The position numbers and the translations under genes were made by a program. Under the pieces are notes generated by a model. The model ran no database searches, was not told the origin of the DNA, and saw only the letters and a program-made list of their open reading frames with translations. This document shows positions 12,805 through 26,120 of a stretch of 64,000 nucleotides of DNA, piece after piece (position 1 is the first letter of the stretch; each line of letters starts with the position of its first letter). Source of the DNA: Proteles cristata cristata (lineage: Eukaryota; Chordata; Mammalia; Carnivora; Hyaenidae); assembly GCA_017311185.1 (NCBI GenBank), contig JAESUZ010005166.1, positions 620,001 through 684,000 on the forward strand, read 5' to 3'.

Positions 12805-12972
12805 TTTTTTTTTTTTTAAGTTTATTTATTTATTTTTGAGAGAGAGAATCCCAAGCAGGTTCCGTGCTGTCAGAACAGAACCCAACACAGGGCTCGAACT
12901 CAGAAACTATGAGATCATGACCTGAGCTAATCAAGAAAAGGATGCTCAACCAACTGAGCCAACCAGGCACCC
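12805..12972 (-). mobile_element. CAN SINE, older
   Basis: Flanked by CTGTCTTTTCACATTCTT (12787-12804) and CTGTCTTGTCATTCTT (12973-12988), an imperfect duplication. Lacks most of the CT-rich middle. Confidence 0.9.
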
Positions 12973-13201
12973 CTGTCTTGTCATTCTTGACAGCATCCTT
13001 TGATGCTCAAACATTTATTTTGATGAATCCCAATTAACGTATTTTTCTTTTGTCACTTGAGCTTTTGGTACCAGACTGAAGAAACCTCTGCATACTTTAA
13101 GTACACAAAGATTTACTCCTATATTGTCTTCTAAGAGTTTTACAGTTGTGGCTCTTAGACTTAGGTCTATGATTCATTTTAAGTTAATTTGGGGGGAGGG
13201 G

Positions 13202-13377
13202 GTGGCACCTGGGTGGTTCCGTTGGTTGAGCATCTGACTCTTGATTTCAGCTCAGATCATGGTCTCACCGTTCATGAAATCAAGCCCTACAGTGGACTCT
13301 GCTGACTGTGCAGAGCCTGCCTGGGATTCTCTTTCCCTCCCTCCTTCTCTCTCTCAGTATAAGTAAACATTTAAAAC
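13202..13377 (+). mobile_element. CAN SINE, older
   Basis: Head GGCACCTGGGTGGTTCCG, then CTCAGATCATGGTCTCACCG and GAGCCTGCCTGGGATTCTC. It lies immediately before a second SINE, whose insertion probably used this copy's A-rich tail. Confidence 0.9.
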
Positions 13378-13389
13378 AAGGCATTTTGG

Positions 13390-13617
13390 AGCACCTGGGT
13401 AGCTCAGTCGATTAAGCATCTGACTTCAGCTCAGGTCATGACCTCACAGTTTGTGGGTTCAAGCCCTGCATCGGGTTGTGTGCTGACAGCTCAGAGCCTT
13501 GAGCCTGCTTCAGATTCTGTGTCTCCCTCTCTCTCTGTCCCTCCCCTGCTTATGCTCTGTCTCTCCCCTGCTTATGCTTTGTCTCTCAAACATAAATAAA
13601 TGTTAAAAAAAAAAAAA
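13390..13617 (+). mobile_element. CAN SINE
   Basis: Head AGCACCTGGGTAGCTCAGTC, full CT-rich middle with an internal duplication of CTCCCCTGCTTATGCT, and a 16-A tail. No clear target duplication, because the left flank is the preceding SINE. Confidence 0.93.
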
Positions 13618-13672
13618 AAAGAATAGGAGAAATTCATGAATTTGGTAAGGGAAGCAATTTTCAATTCCTGAG

Positions 13673-13891
13673 AAGAGGTCAGCAAACTCTGGTCCACAGC
13701 CCCATTCTGGTCCAAGTGAGTTTTTATAAATAAAGTTTTACTGGAACACAGTCATGCCCATTCATTTACTTATTATTTATGGCTGCTTTCACACTAATAA
13801 CAGAGCTGAACAGTTAAAACAGAGATAATGTACGCTTCAAAGCCTAAAATATTTACTACTGGCCTTTTCAGAAAAAGATTGTAGACCTCTG
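13673..13891 (+). mobile_element. hAT-like nonautonomous DNA transposon
   Basis: Begins AGAGGTCAGCAAACTCTGG and ends GATTGTAGACCTCTG, degenerate inverted termini of the type CAGGGGTCAGCAAACT. Internal phrases AATAAAGTTTTACTGGAACAC, GCCCATTCATTTAC and GCCTAAAATATTTACTACTGG belong to a common mammalian hAT-type element. An 8-bp duplication is only weakly visible. Exact family not named. Confidence 0.7.
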
Positions 13892-14045
13892 CTCTAGAGA
13901 CATTTTCAAATCAAAAGATACACTTACTAACTGTATAAAGTACAGTCATTACAGAAAGTAATAAAAAAATACTCTCAATAAGATACTGATATTTTGTCAA
14001 TCATACATAGCATGTTAACATGATTCTTTTAAATAATTCAACTTT

Positions 14046-14251
14046 GGGGCACCTGTGTGGCTCAGTTCGTTGAGCATCTGACTTCGGCTCAGGTCATGAT
14101 CTCAAAGTTCATGAGTTTGAGCCCCTCATCAGGCTTGATCCTGTGAGCCCAGAGCCCATTTCAGATCTTCTATCTCCCTATCTCTCTACCTCTCCCCTAC
14201 TCATGCTCTCTCAAAAATAAAAAATATTTTTAAAATAAATAAAAAAATAAT
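14046..14251 (+). mobile_element. CAN SINE, older
   Basis: Head GGGGCACCTGTGTGGCTCAG. The flanks AATTCAACTTTG and AATACAACTTTG form an imperfect duplication. Confidence 0.92.
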
Positions 14252-14263
14252 AATACAACTTTG

Positions 14264-15070
14264 TAAGGTCTTAAAACTTGCATAAACATCTTACTTTGGG
14301 TAGATTTAATCCTAGGTACTTTGCATTTTTTGCTGCTATTAGTCGTTATTTTAAATGACCTCTTTTCTGTTTGTCTGTGGTATATAGAAGTAGTTTATTT
14401 TTTTAATATTTATTTAGTTATTTTGAATGAGAGAGAGTGAGTGCAAGTGGGGAAGAGGGGCACAAGGAGGTGGAGGAGGCGGGAGAATCTTAAGCAGGCT
14501 CCACGTCCAGTGTAGAGCCTGATGTGGGCCTGGATCCCATTAAAAATCAAGAGTTAGGAAACAAACAAAAAAAAAGAAAAAAAATCTAGAGTGAGACATT
14601 TAGCCAATTGAGCCACCCAACTAAGCCACCCAGGTGCTCCAGAAATAGTTGATTTGTTAACATACTGATCATATAGATCTAGCATTCTGCTGAATGCCTA
14701 TTATCGATGTCTACAAAATTGTTTACATTTTCTATGTTAACAATCATAACATCTCCAAATAATGACTCTTTGCCTCTTTGTTCTCATTTACTAAACAGTT
14801 TAGCTATTTTTCTTGTTTTAGTGTATTTGTTAAAAATTCCACTAAAATTCTAAATAGAAGCAATGGTGGTGGCTATTTTTGTTTTTTGTCTTGTTTGTGA
14901 TTTTACAGAGACTGCTTCTAACCTCTTACCATTTGAGAATATTATTTGCTTCCTGCTTTTGGTATATACTCTTTACCCTTTACCATGTAAGGATGTCTCT
15001 CTTGAATTTTAGTTTTTCAAGGCTTCCTGTTCTTTCCTTTTTAAAATCATGAATGAGTCCATGTGCTTTT
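14264..15070 (-). mobile_element. Old L1 on the minus strand, reverse-transcriptase region
   Basis: Complement of L1 ORF2 RT text: GTAGATTTAATCCTAGGTAC, CATTCTGCTGAATGCC, CATCTCCAAATAATGACTC, and CTAAATAGAAGCAATGGTGG. Interrupted by a SINE at 14401-14640. Heavily decayed. Confidence 0.75.
14401..14640 (-). mobile_element. CAN SINE with internal A-rich insertion
   Basis: Duplication AGAAGTAGTTTATTT (14386-14400) versus AGAAATAGTTGATTT (14641-14655). The head contains a partial repeat of GAGCCACCCA and an A-rich run near 14560-14582. Confidence 0.92.
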
Positions 15071-15255
15071 TAACTATGCAACACCAACTCTGCATGGAAC
15101 GAATCTATTTCATAAGAGCCAGAGATCAAACATACTTCTTTGCTTTATCATTTTGAGTTGAAAATTATGAAATAGATTAACTAATAATTGTAGCTGGAAA
15201 TAAACATTTGCAAAATCACACTGTTCCTTCACTTCAACTCTGAAAACACTATATA

Positions 15256-15447
15256 TTTTTTAAAGATTGTTTATTTTTGATAGAGCACATTAGGTACAGC
15301 AGAGAGGGAGGGAGACAGAATACGAAGCAGGCTTCAGGCTCTGAGCTGTCAGCACCGAGTTGGATGCAGGGCTCAAACTCATAAACTGTGAGATCATGAC
15401 CTAAGCTGAAGTTGAATGCTTAATTGAATGAGCCACCCAGGTGCCCC
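15256..15447 (-). mobile_element. CAN SINE
   Basis: Minus-strand head GGGGCACCTGGGTGGCTCAT, body with GAGCCTGAAGCCTGCTTCG. Tail complement at 15256-15280. Confidence 0.9.
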
Positions 15448-15566
15448 ACTAAAAAAATTATTAAAGAGAGAGAGAAGATTACATTTTACAGCACACAATA
15501 TCGAACTTCCTGGGAAACTAACAGTATTCCAAACATTCAGGATTTTGTTAGTAAAGATCATTCACA

Positions 15567-15660
15567 TCTTTTTTAAAATTTAATTATAATTTTAATTATA
15601 AATTTTGATAATTATAATTATAAATGATTATAAATTTTAAAATTTAATTATAATCATGTT
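15567..15660. repeat. AT-only low-complexity tract
   Basis: Repeats of TTTAATTATAATTTTAATTA and TAATTATAATTATAAATGAT, rich in short palindromes, with almost no G or C. Confidence 0.8.
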
Positions 15661-15817
15661 AAAATTATAACCATAAGTGGTAAAGTAGCATCCTACCAGA
15701 AAAGCCCAGGACATTCTAGTGAAACAACATTTATAAACACTTCCTCTAATAGAGAAAAAGTCTTAAATGAAGTTCTGGTCCCTGTTATTAAGTACTCTGC
15801 AATTTAAAAATATGTTT

Positions 15818-15998
15818 GGATGTGCCTGAGTGGCTCAGTCAGTTGAACATCTGACCCAAGATCGGCACAGGTCATTATCTCACAGTCCTGACATCAAGCC
15901 CCAGGATGGGCTCCATGCCAAGTGTGGAGCCTGCTTAAGATTCTCTCTCTTCCCTCTCTGTCCCTTCCCCCATTCATAATAAATAAACTTAAATACAT
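15818..15998 (+). mobile_element. CAN SINE, older
   Basis: Head TGTGCCTGAGTGGCTCAGTC, body with GTGTGGAGCCTGCTTAAG, tail AATAAATAAACTTAAAT running into a short TA-rich run. Confidence 0.9.
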
Positions 15999-16067
15999 AC
16001 ATATATATGTATATATACTTGGTAATTCCTCTCACTTTGCCCTTTAACCATTAAATGAATCACCTTA

Positions 16068-17009
<942 letters not shown>

Positions 17010-17021
17010 GACAATAAAATA

Positions 17022-17418
17022 TAAATTTTTTTTAGTTTATTGTCAAATTAGTTTCCACATAACACCCAGTGCTCATCCCCACAAGTGCCCTCCTCCATGC
17101 CCACCCCTCCTCCCCCCACATCCACCAGTCCTCATCAGCATTCAAGAGTCTCTCATCCCCCACCATGTTGATACGTGCACACATAAGACTTATTTCGCTC
17201 ATAACAAAACACAAACGTCATTTTTATTCCATGGTATAGATAAACCACATCTTCTTGATCCATTCATCTGTTGATGACACTTAGGCTCTTTCCAGTGTAG
17301 AGTGCTGCTATGAACATTGGGGTACATGTGCTCCTATGCATCAACATTTCTGTATCCCTTGGGTAAATTCCTAGCAGTGCTATTGCTGGGTCATAGGGGA
17401 GTTCTATTGTTAGTTTAA
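17022..17418 (-). mobile_element. Young 5'-truncated L1 3' end with internal deletions
   Basis: Complement of the 3' end of the L1 family seen at 33505-34718 and 51937-57560: TAGTTTATTGTCAAATTAG, ACCCAGTGCTCATCCCC, ATCTTCTTGATCCATTCATC, GGGTCATAGGGGAGTTC. Relative to the 33.5-kb copy it lacks blocks in the 3' UTR and near the ORF2 stop. The flanks TATAAATTTTT and TATAAAATTTTT may be its duplication. Confidence 0.88.
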
Positions 17419-17931
17419 AGATATAAAATTTTTATTTAAATTATCAACACAACTGTTTACTCATAGAAATGTAATAATTTCAGTAAGTTGATATAAAAAC
17501 AGTATTCCACAACTTTTAAATTATATGCTTGCATTCATTCTCATATTTACACATACTTCTCATTATCTCAAAGATTATAGGAGAAATTATAACAAATTAA
17601 AGAGTATAGTGAATGATTAATAACATGTATTAAAAATTATGGAATATAGCTAAAGTGATACTTAAGAGGGAAAATTATAGCTTTAACCTGATTATATCAA
17701 AAGATAACAAAAAATGATCTAAGTTATCTAACTCAATACATTAAACAGAATTATCTAGAAGACAGTTGAAAATGGGATAGAGTAGAAGTTAATAGAATAA
17801 AGATTCAAAAAGGAAAATCAAGAAAATAAAAGCTGATTACCTGCAATAACTAACAAAATAAATAAGCCTTTGTCAAACCTGATCAAGAAAAAAAACACAA
17901 ATAAATACTGATGATTTTTTAAAGGTATAAT

Positions 17932-18176
17932 TGGAACTCCTGACGCCAATATATTGGCTTAGTCAGTTAAGTGTCTGACTTCGGCTCAGGTCATGATCCC
18001 ACAGTTCATGACTTCGAGGCCCAAATCAGGCTGTGTGCTGACAGCTGAGAGCCTGGAGTCTGCTTCAGATTCTGTGTCTCCCTCTCTTTCTCTCTGTCCT
18101 TCCCCCACTCATGCTCTGACTCTCTTTCTCTTTCAAAAATAAACATACATCTTAAAAAATTAATTAAAATGTTTTA
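17932..18176 (+). mobile_element. CAN SINE, older
   Basis: Flanks AAAGGTATAATT (17920-17931) and AAAAGTATAATT (18177-18188). The head is damaged (GACGCCAATATATTGGCTTAG). Confidence 0.92.
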
Positions 18177-18307
18177 AAAAGTATAATTACAGGTTATGAA
18201 GACAAAAAGAAAATAAACAATGCCAATGAATTTGAAAATGTAGACAAATGGACAATTTTAAAACTGTATGTAACTTTAAAAAATGGATTCAAAAATAAAA
18301 AATTTCA

Positions 18308-18530
18308 GGGGTGCCTGGGTGCCTCAGTCAGTTGAGCATCCAACTTCGGCTCAGGTCATGATCTCACAGTTCATGAGTTTGAGCCTGTCCCCCCCACCCA
18401 CCCCCAGTGAGCTCTGTGCTGACAGTTCAGAGCCTGGAGCCTGCTTCAGATTCTGTGCCTCTGTCCCTCTCTACCCCTCCCATGTTTGCACTTCATTTCT
18501 TTCTCTCAAAAAAATAAATAAACATGTTAA
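18308..18530 (+). mobile_element. CAN SINE
   Basis: Head GGGTGCCTGGGTGCCTCAG, with a C-rich run (CCCCCCACCCACCCCC) replacing the usual GCCCCGCGTCGG. Its tail is the landing site of the next SINE. Confidence 0.93.
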
Positions 18531-18546
18531 AAAAGTTTTTAAGGAT

Positions 18547-18770
18547 GGGGCGCCTGGGTGGCTTAGTCGGTTGAGTGTCCGACTTTCGCTTAGGTCATGA
18601 TCTTGTGGTTCGTGGGTTCGGGCCCCGCGTCGGGCTCTGTGCTGACTGCCAGCTCGGAGCCTGGAGCCTGTTTCGGCCTGTGACTCCCTCTCTCTCTGAC
18701 CCTCCCCTGCTCACACTGTCTCTCTCTCTCTCTCTCTGCTAGAAATAAATAAAAGAACATTAAAAAAATT
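18547..18770 (+). mobile_element. Young CAN SINE inserted at the tail of another SINE
   Basis: Young-subfamily copy (CTTTCGCTTAGGTC, TGACTGCCAGCTCGGAG, TGCTAGAAATAAATAAAAG). Flanks TTTTTAAGGA at about 18536-18545 and 18771-18780. Confidence 0.95.
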
Positions 18771-19399
18771 TTTTTAAGGAAAGGATTAAAAACTTCAAAA
18801 CAACTAGAATCATTAAAAAAACAATCTACCTACTTACAAAAATAAAGGAGAAGAAAGGAAGAGGAAAGAGAAAGAAGGAATAAGAAAAGATAAACCACTG
18901 AGGCCCAGATGAAATTTATATAGGAGTTCAACCAAACATAAAAGACAATTCCAATCTTCAGTATACTATTACAGAGAACAGAAAAAGAGAGAACAGGCAA
19001 ACTAACATACTTTGTACGTTTAGCTTGATCATGATCCCAAAACCAGCCAGACATCATAATCGAATAGTCTCACCAAAACAGATACAAAAATCCTAAATAT
19101 TTTAAATATTAGCAAACCAAATCCTGCAATTATTCTTAAAAAACTAAGATAAAGTTCATTTATCCTATAATAGCAGAAATGGCTAAATTGGAAAAATGTA
19201 ATTCTTCATAATAATGAATCCAAGAAAAATCTGAAAATGGCAAAATGATATATATGAAAAGTTTTGTGGTGACTACAGTGATATATATTTTTCCATAAGA
19301 AGTATTACTTGAAATATTTTATAACAAAAAATCAGAATTAAAAGAGCAAAATAAAAAAGTGAAAATAGCAAAAAAAAAAAAGGATGTAAATTATTCACA

Positions 19400-19925
19400 A
19401 TACAGCAAATACATGATTAGTAATGATTAAAAACAATTAATAAACATGTGAGAGAATGGTAAGACTTAGTGTTGAAGAAAGTATGAGTTAAAATTATGTG
19501 AAATCACTTTATAACCATTCAACTAGCAAAAACAAGAGGGATAACACCTAGGACTGATAGGATGGTAGTGAAAGGGACCATGTTACATAATTGCTAGAAA
19601 TATCAATTGGAATAGATTCTAAGAAAGTATTACCTATATAATTTTGAAAAATCAATGTCAATAAAAATTTAAAATAAATGTTTAAGCAATGTATTCCTAA
19701 AAGTACAGTAAAGTAGTAAGAAAATGTAAATTCAAGAACTAAAAGTATGAAAAAAATTACAGTAGTACAATCCATAGAGTGGAATATTAGGAAAATAAAT
19801 AAAAAGAATTAGTTACTAGTACAAAAGTACCTGGCTTGAATAGATGTTTCATACTGTATGTTTTCATATGATAAAAAGAAGCATACAATATGATTCCATT
19901 TTATAAAATAATAACCTCTAATTCT
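19400..19925 (+). mobile_element. Old L1/HAL1-like 3' part
   Basis: Degenerate order ATAGAGTGGAATATTAGG, then CTTGAATAGATGTTTCATAC and CATACAATATGATTCCATTT, like the ends of old L1M/HAL1 elements. Weak but consistent. Confidence 0.5.
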
Positions 19926-19967
19926 TAGTGACTGTGTGTAGAGGAGGTAGGGGGATTGTGTTTCCAT

Positions 19968-20156
19968 ATGTATTTGAGAGAGAGAGAGAGAAAGAGAGCA
20001 TGAGTAGGGGAGAAGGGATGAGAGAGAGAATCCCAATCAGGCTCCAAAATGTCTGCAGATCCTGACGTGGGGCTTGAACTCATGAACCATGAGACCATGA
20101 CATGAGCTGAAATCAAGAGTCGGAACACCTAACCCACTGAGCCACCCAGTTACCCC
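19968..20156 (-). mobile_element. CAN SINE
   Basis: Minus-strand head GGGGTAACTGGGTGGCTCAG with body TTGGAGCCTGATTGGGATTC. The purine run 19975-19998 is the complement of its CT-rich middle. Confidence 0.9.
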
Positions 20157-20633
20157 TAAAATGTCAAATTTCTAACAAAGGGATTATGAGATGTGCAAAG
20201 AAACGGGAAAGTGTAATCCACGCAAAGAAAAAAGGAAGGCAACAATGTCTGTTAGAAAACCCACATGTGAGATATGACAAAGATGTCGAACCAGTCATTA
20301 CAAACATGTACAAAGAACTAAAGGAAACCATGATTGCATAAATAAAGGAAGAATGGTATCAGTGAAAATAGCACAGTAGGTAGCTTCAAGGGTCCAATCT
20401 TCCACAGAAACAAAAAAATTTAGCAAAAACTGTCAAATTCAACTTGATGAGAACCTTGGACAATAGTCAAAAACATACAGCAACACAGAAATTGTTGAAT
20501 CAGGAAAAGGGAACAAAAAACAGGTAGACAATTTTGCATCATTTCTATTTTCCCTTATCCCAGCCTCCTCCCTGCTAGAGGAGAGCTCAGAGATGGCAAC
20601 TGGTGTTCCCAGTGTGAAACTCTATGCAATCTT
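20157..20633 (+). other. Probable old L1-derived sequence
   Basis: A-rich sequence with TGGTATCAGTGAAAATAGCAC and CTTCCACAGAAACAAAAAAA. It may be the 5' part of the L1 that follows, but the match is weak. Confidence 0.35.
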
Positions 20634-20648
20634 AAAAAGCCAATTTTA

Positions 20649-20867
20649 GGGGCACCTGGGTGACTTAGTCGGTTAAGCGTCCGACTTTCGCTTCGGTCAT
20701 GATCTCGCGGTTCGTGGGTTCGAGCCCCGCGTCGGGCTCTGTGCTGACTGCCAGCTCAGAGCCTGGAGCCTGTTTCAGTCTGTGACTCCCTCTCTCTCTG
20801 ACTCTCCCCTGCTCACGCTGTCTCTCTCTCTCTCTCTCCTAGAAATAAATAAAACATTAAAAAAAAA
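20649..20867 (+). mobile_element. Young CAN SINE
   Basis: Perfect duplication AAAAAGCCAATTTTA (20634-20648 and 20868-20882). Young-subfamily bases CTTTCGCTTCGGTC, TGACTGCCAGCTCAG and CCTAGAAATAAATAAAAC; 14-A tail. Confidence 0.98.
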
Positions 20868-21801
20868 AAAAAAGCCAATTTTATCTCTTTTGACCTAACA
20901 GGAGACTGGAGACTGACAGAACAACTGTTATAAAGGCACGTTAACCTGTGTTGCACCTAACTAGGAACTTCCTTAGGGCAGAAAAGCAGCTATGCAAAGG
21001 ACACCCCTTGAAGCGTTTTAAGGCAACAAACAACATGCTGCCACCGGGGACAAAGGTTTAAAGTTGAGGTAAGAAACACAAACACACTGAAAGCCAAAGA
21101 GAAAATGCTGGGGAGAGAGTTTCTTTAGGAAACTAAAGAACTGAAAAGCACACATGTATACTGAAAATGGAAAAGCCACAAGCATGCCCAAAGAAGGACA
21201 CTTAAGAGAGACCTAAGCTTTCACCTCAGACTAATCTTTAGGCTTAACACAAGCGGGAAAGAAAGGCTAAGGCAAAGTTGCAAACAGACTGACTAAACGC
21301 TAAAGGAGTAACACAAAACAGAGCCAATCTGCAGACTGGAAGATTTTTGTTGTTGTTGTTATTTTCATTTCAACAACATAAAGGAGTGAAGGAAAGATGT
21401 ATACAAGCAGAATTTTTCCATACTTTTAAAGCTAAAGTGTTATTTATTCAAAATAAATAGTTACAAATTTAAAAAATAAAGTGTAATCACTAAGGTAACC
21501 CTTAAAAACCTAATTTTTAAAATATATAGAAATTAAAATGAGAGAGTAATCAAAATGGTATAAATAAAACATAAACACAAAAGAGGACAATAACAGAGAA
21601 ACCAAGAACTAAAAAGGAGATGAGACATTAAAAAGAGAGAGAGAGCAAAATGGCAGAGATTAGTGTTCCTTATCAGTAATTACTATAAATGTAAATGAAT
21701 AAAACTGTCCAGTTAAAGGCAGAGACTGGTAGAATGGGTAGGAAGCATGATCCAAGTATATGTTGCCCGTAAGACAGTCCGTTTAAATCTAAAGACATTT
21801 A

Positions 21802-22020
21802 GGGGTGCCTGGATGGCTCAGTCGGTTAAGCATCTGGCTCTTGATTTCAGCTTAGCTCATGATCCCTGGGTTCATGGGATCAGGCTCTGTGTGGGACTCT
21901 GTGCTGACAGCACAGGGTCTGCTTGGGATTCTCTCTCTCTTTCCTCTGCTACTCTCCCCTACTAATGTTCTCCACTAAAAATAAAATAAAATCTTTAAAA
22001 AATAAATTAAATAAGTAAAT
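21802..22020 (+). mobile_element. CAN SINE
   Basis: Duplication AAATCTAAAGACATTTA (21785-21801) versus AAATCTAAAGATATTTT (22021-22037), inside the L1. Confidence 0.95.
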
Positions 22021-22330
22021 AAATCTAAAGATATTTTAAATTGAAATGGAAAAGATGGAAAAATATAGCCTATGCAAATAGTAAGCAAAAGAAAGCTGGG
22101 ATGGCTATACTAATATCAGACAAAACATTTTAAGTCATAAGTTTACAAAGAACAAAGAACATTATGAAAACTTAAATCCTTAAGAAAATGTAACAATATA
22201 AACATATACATACCCAAAAAATTAGCCCCAAAACACGTAAACCGAAAACTGAAAACTGAAAGGAGACATGGACAATTCAGCAATAATACCTGAAAACTGA
22301 ATATACCATTCTCAATAAGACAGAAAAACG

Positions 22331-22500
22331 GGCATCTAGGTGGCTCAGTTGGTTAAAGCGTCTGCCTTCAGCTCAAGTCCCAAAAGGGACTCTGCACTGA
22401 CAGTGAGAAGCCTGCTTAGAATTCTCTTTCCCTTCTCTCTCTGCCCCTACCCTGCTTGTGCTCTCTCTCAAAATAAATAAACTTTAAAAAACATGTTTTA
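22331..22500 (+). mobile_element. CAN SINE lacking its B box
   Basis: Perfect 14-bp duplication AAGACAGAAAAACG (22317-22330 and 22501-22514). Sequence jumps from CTTCAGCTCAAGTC to CAAAAGGGACTCTG, removing the B-box segment. Confidence 0.95.
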
Positions 22501-24562
22501 AAGACAGAAAAACGAGACTGAAGAATAAGAAAATAGGGAATTTGCATTGTGCTACAAATCAAATAACAGACATATACAGAATATAACCCCACAAAACCAG
22601 AAGTCACATTTTTCACAAATGTAAATGGAATATTCACAAGAATAGGCCATATGTTAAGTCACAAAAGAAATATAAAAACACTTATAAGGACTGAAATCAT
22701 CCAAAATATCTTCTCTGACAAAAATGGAATAAAACTAAGAACCATAACAAAAGGAAAATTGGAAAATTCACAAATATGTGAAAATTAACACAATCTCGAA
22801 CAATGGGTCAAAGAATAAATCACAAGGGAAATTAGAAAATACATAGAGAAAAATAAACGCAAAAAACCCAACATATCAAAATACTATTTTCAGCAAAACC
22901 AGAGGACAGAGGGAAATTATACTGAAAACATCTATACTAAAAAAGTATAAAGATCTCAAAACAATAACCTCCCTAGACATCATAAGTAACTTTGAAAAAA
23001 GTAGACTAAACAAACCCTATGCCAATAAAGAAAGAAAATAATCAACACCATAGGAAAGAAAATATAAAAACAATTAAGGAAAAAGAAAAGAATGAAACCA
23101 AACACTGGTTCTCTGGAAAAAATCAAGAATTTTGACAAGTCTTTAGCTAGTCTAAACAAGTAAGAAAAAGATTCAAATTACCAAAATCAGAAAGTTTTGC
23201 CAACAATTAGATAACCTATATAAAATGGAAAAGTCCCTAGAAACACACAAGCTATCAAAACTCATTTAAGAAGAAAAGCAGAAACTACAGACGTATAAAA
23301 AATAAAGACATTAAATCCATAATCAAAAACTTCCAAACAAAGAAAAGCCCAGAACCAGATGGCTTCACTGGACAGATTTCATCAAGAATTTAAAGAAAAA
23401 TGACAATAAATCTTTCTCAAAACCTTCCCAAAAAAAAAAAAAAAAAAAACATGAAAAGGGAACACTTCCTAAATTAATTAGGCCAGCATTACCCTGATAC
23501 CAAAGCCAATCAAAGACACTACAAGAAAACTACAGATCAAAATCCTTCATGAATATAGATGCAAATTTCCTCAACAAAATAGTAGCAAACCACATCCAGC
23601 AAAATATTAAAAGAATTATACACCATGTACAGGTGAGATTTATCCCAGGAATAAAAGGGTGGTTTAACATAATAACCAATGTGATGAAAGAAGAAAAAAA
23701 CAAACAAATGATCATCTCAATTTATACACAAAAAGTGACAAACCCTGTACTCCTTAATGACTTAAAAAAAAAAAAAAAAACTTAACTAGGAATTGAAGGC
23801 AATTTCCTGAACCTGATAAATACCACTTATGAAACACCCACAAGTAATATCATAATCACCAGGGAAATTGTTAAAATCTATCCCTAACGTCACAAACTAG
23901 ACAGGATGCCTACCTTCACTACTTCTATACAACACTGCAATGAAAGTCCTAGCTGGAGCACTTAGGTAAGAAAATTAAAGGCACCCAAACTGGGCAGGAA
24001 GAATCAAAACTGTCTTTATTTGCCCATAACATGATTTTATATAAAGAAAATAGTTAACAATCCCCCCAAAATCTCAAAGCTTATAAATGAAGTCAAAAAA
24101 GTTAAAGGATATAAGATCAACGGGTAAAAATCAGCTGTATTTCTATACATGAACCATGAACAATCCAAAAAAGAGTAATAAAAACAATTCCATTTACAAT
24201 AGCATCCAGGTGAATAAAATGCCTATGAATAAATTTAAGAAGTAAAAGACTTCTACACTGAACACTATAAAACACTACAGAAAAAAATTCAATAAGACCT
24301 AAATAGACAAAAAGATATTTCATGTTCATGGACTGGAAGACTTATTCCAATGAGATACTAGTACTACCCAAACTGACCTATATATTCATTGCAATCCCTA
24401 TAGAAATCTCAGCTGTATTAATTGCAGAAAGTAACAAGTTAATCATAAAATTAATATAAAAATTAAAGGGACCAGGGAAGATCAAACCAATTTTGAAAAA
24501 GCACAAGAAAGTTAGAAAACTCACATTTTCTGATTACAAAACTTACTACAAAGCCATAGTAG

Positions 24563-24784
24563 GGGCGCCTGGGTGGCTTAGTCGGTTAAGCGTCTGACTT
24601 TCGCTTAGGTCAGGATCTCGCGGTTCCTGGGTTCGAGCCCCAGGTCGGGCTCTGTGCTGACTGCCAGCTCAGAGCCTGGAGCCTGTTTCAGTCTGTGACT
24701 CCCTCTATCTCTGACCCTCCCCTGCTCACCCTCTCTCTCTCTCCTAGAAATAAATAAAACATTAAAAAATGTATATATTTTTTA
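24563..24784 (+). mobile_element. Young CAN SINE in L1
   Basis: Duplication AAAGCCATAGTA (24551-24562) versus AAAGCTATAGTA (24785-24796). Carries all young-subfamily bases. Confidence 0.97.
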
Positions 24785-26120
24785 AAAAGCTATAGTAATG
24801 CAGAGAGTATAGTACTGGCATTAAGACTTATAGACCAATGGAAAAGAATTGAAAACCAAAAACAAACCCACTCATCTATGGCCAAATGAGAGTTGGACAA
24901 GGGTTTGAGACTACGGAGTATGGGAAATCATAGCCTCTTCATCAAATGGTGCTGTGATTTGCATGTAGATATCCATTTGATACTGGCTTCTTACACTTCA
25001 GGTAATATTTATAAAGTTCATCCATGATGTAACATGTATTTGATACTATTTAGCTGAATATTATTCATCCATAAAAGAATAATGTACTAATACATGGTAC
25101 AACATGGATGAACCTTATAAACACCATACAAAGTGGGGGAATCAGTAACACGTATATATTCACACGCAAAAGAATGACAGTGGATCCCTACCTCAAACCA
25201 TCAACAAAATGAACTCCAAGGGGAGTAAAACTAAAATTATGAAACTCCTAGAAGAAACTGCAGGGACAATTTTTCATGAACTAGATTTGGTAATGGATCC
25301 TTAGATATGACACAAAAACACAAGCAATAACAACAAAAATAAATAAGACTTCATTAAAATTAAAGATCTTTGCTTCAAAGAACACTATCCAGATCCAGAC
25401 AGTCAAAAGGCAAAATGAGAGAAAAGATTTCCAAGTCATACAGTATTTGATAAGGAATCTAGAAAATATAACTATTAACAACTCAATAACAAATAAACAC
25501 TTTTAAAGTGGACAAAGGATTTGAATAGAATTTCTTCAAAGAAGATACACAAATGCCAGTAAGCAATGCAAAGATACCCAAAAGAATTGTTTATCAGAAA
25601 AAAATATACATCAAAACTACAATAAGATACCACTTTACACTCATTAGAATGTATATAATTTTTAAAAGGTCATATAACAACAAGTGTTACTAGGGATGTG
25701 GAGTAATCAGAACTCTCACACACGATTGGTGTGAATGTAAAATGGTGTACTCACTTTGGAAAACAGTCTGATAGTCCCTCAAAAACTGAAGCACAGAGTT
25801 ACAATGTGACCCACAATTCCACTTCTAGGTATATATGCAGAAATGAAATCATCTGTTCACGCTCTACACAATGTTCATAGAAACATTATTTATGATAGAC
25901 AAAAGGCTGAAACAGCCAAAATGTCCATCAGCTAATGAATGGTTAAACAACACATGTTATTATCCATACAATAATATACTACTCAGCCTTAAAAGAATTA
26001 AGTACTAACAGATGTTACAATACGGATGAACTTCATAAAAATTATATGAGTTTAATGGTCTGGAGTTTCTCTTCAGATAATATAAATCTTTCACCTTCTA
26101 CTAAAGATTTCCGTGGGGGA

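Larger units (their letters stand above)
12286..13195 (-). mobile_element. Old L1 on the minus strand, ORF2 portion continued
   Basis: Complement of L1 ORF2: CTTGTTATTGTCCATCTTTT, ATGATGTTGAGCATCTTTTC, CCTTTGTCCATATTTTCAC, then TTTATGTATTCCAGATATATG and TTTTGGTACCAGACTGAAG. Two SINEs lie within it. It probably belongs to the same element as 10925-11760 and 14264-15070. Confidence 0.8.
17580..19240 (+). mobile_element. Old L1, ORF2 linker and RT region
   Basis: Decayed ORF2 text: AAAGTGATACTTAAGAGGG, GCCTTTGTCAAACCTGATCAAG, then after three SINEs AGATGAAATTTATATAGGAG and TACAAAAATCCTAAATATTT. All frames are closed. Confidence 0.7.
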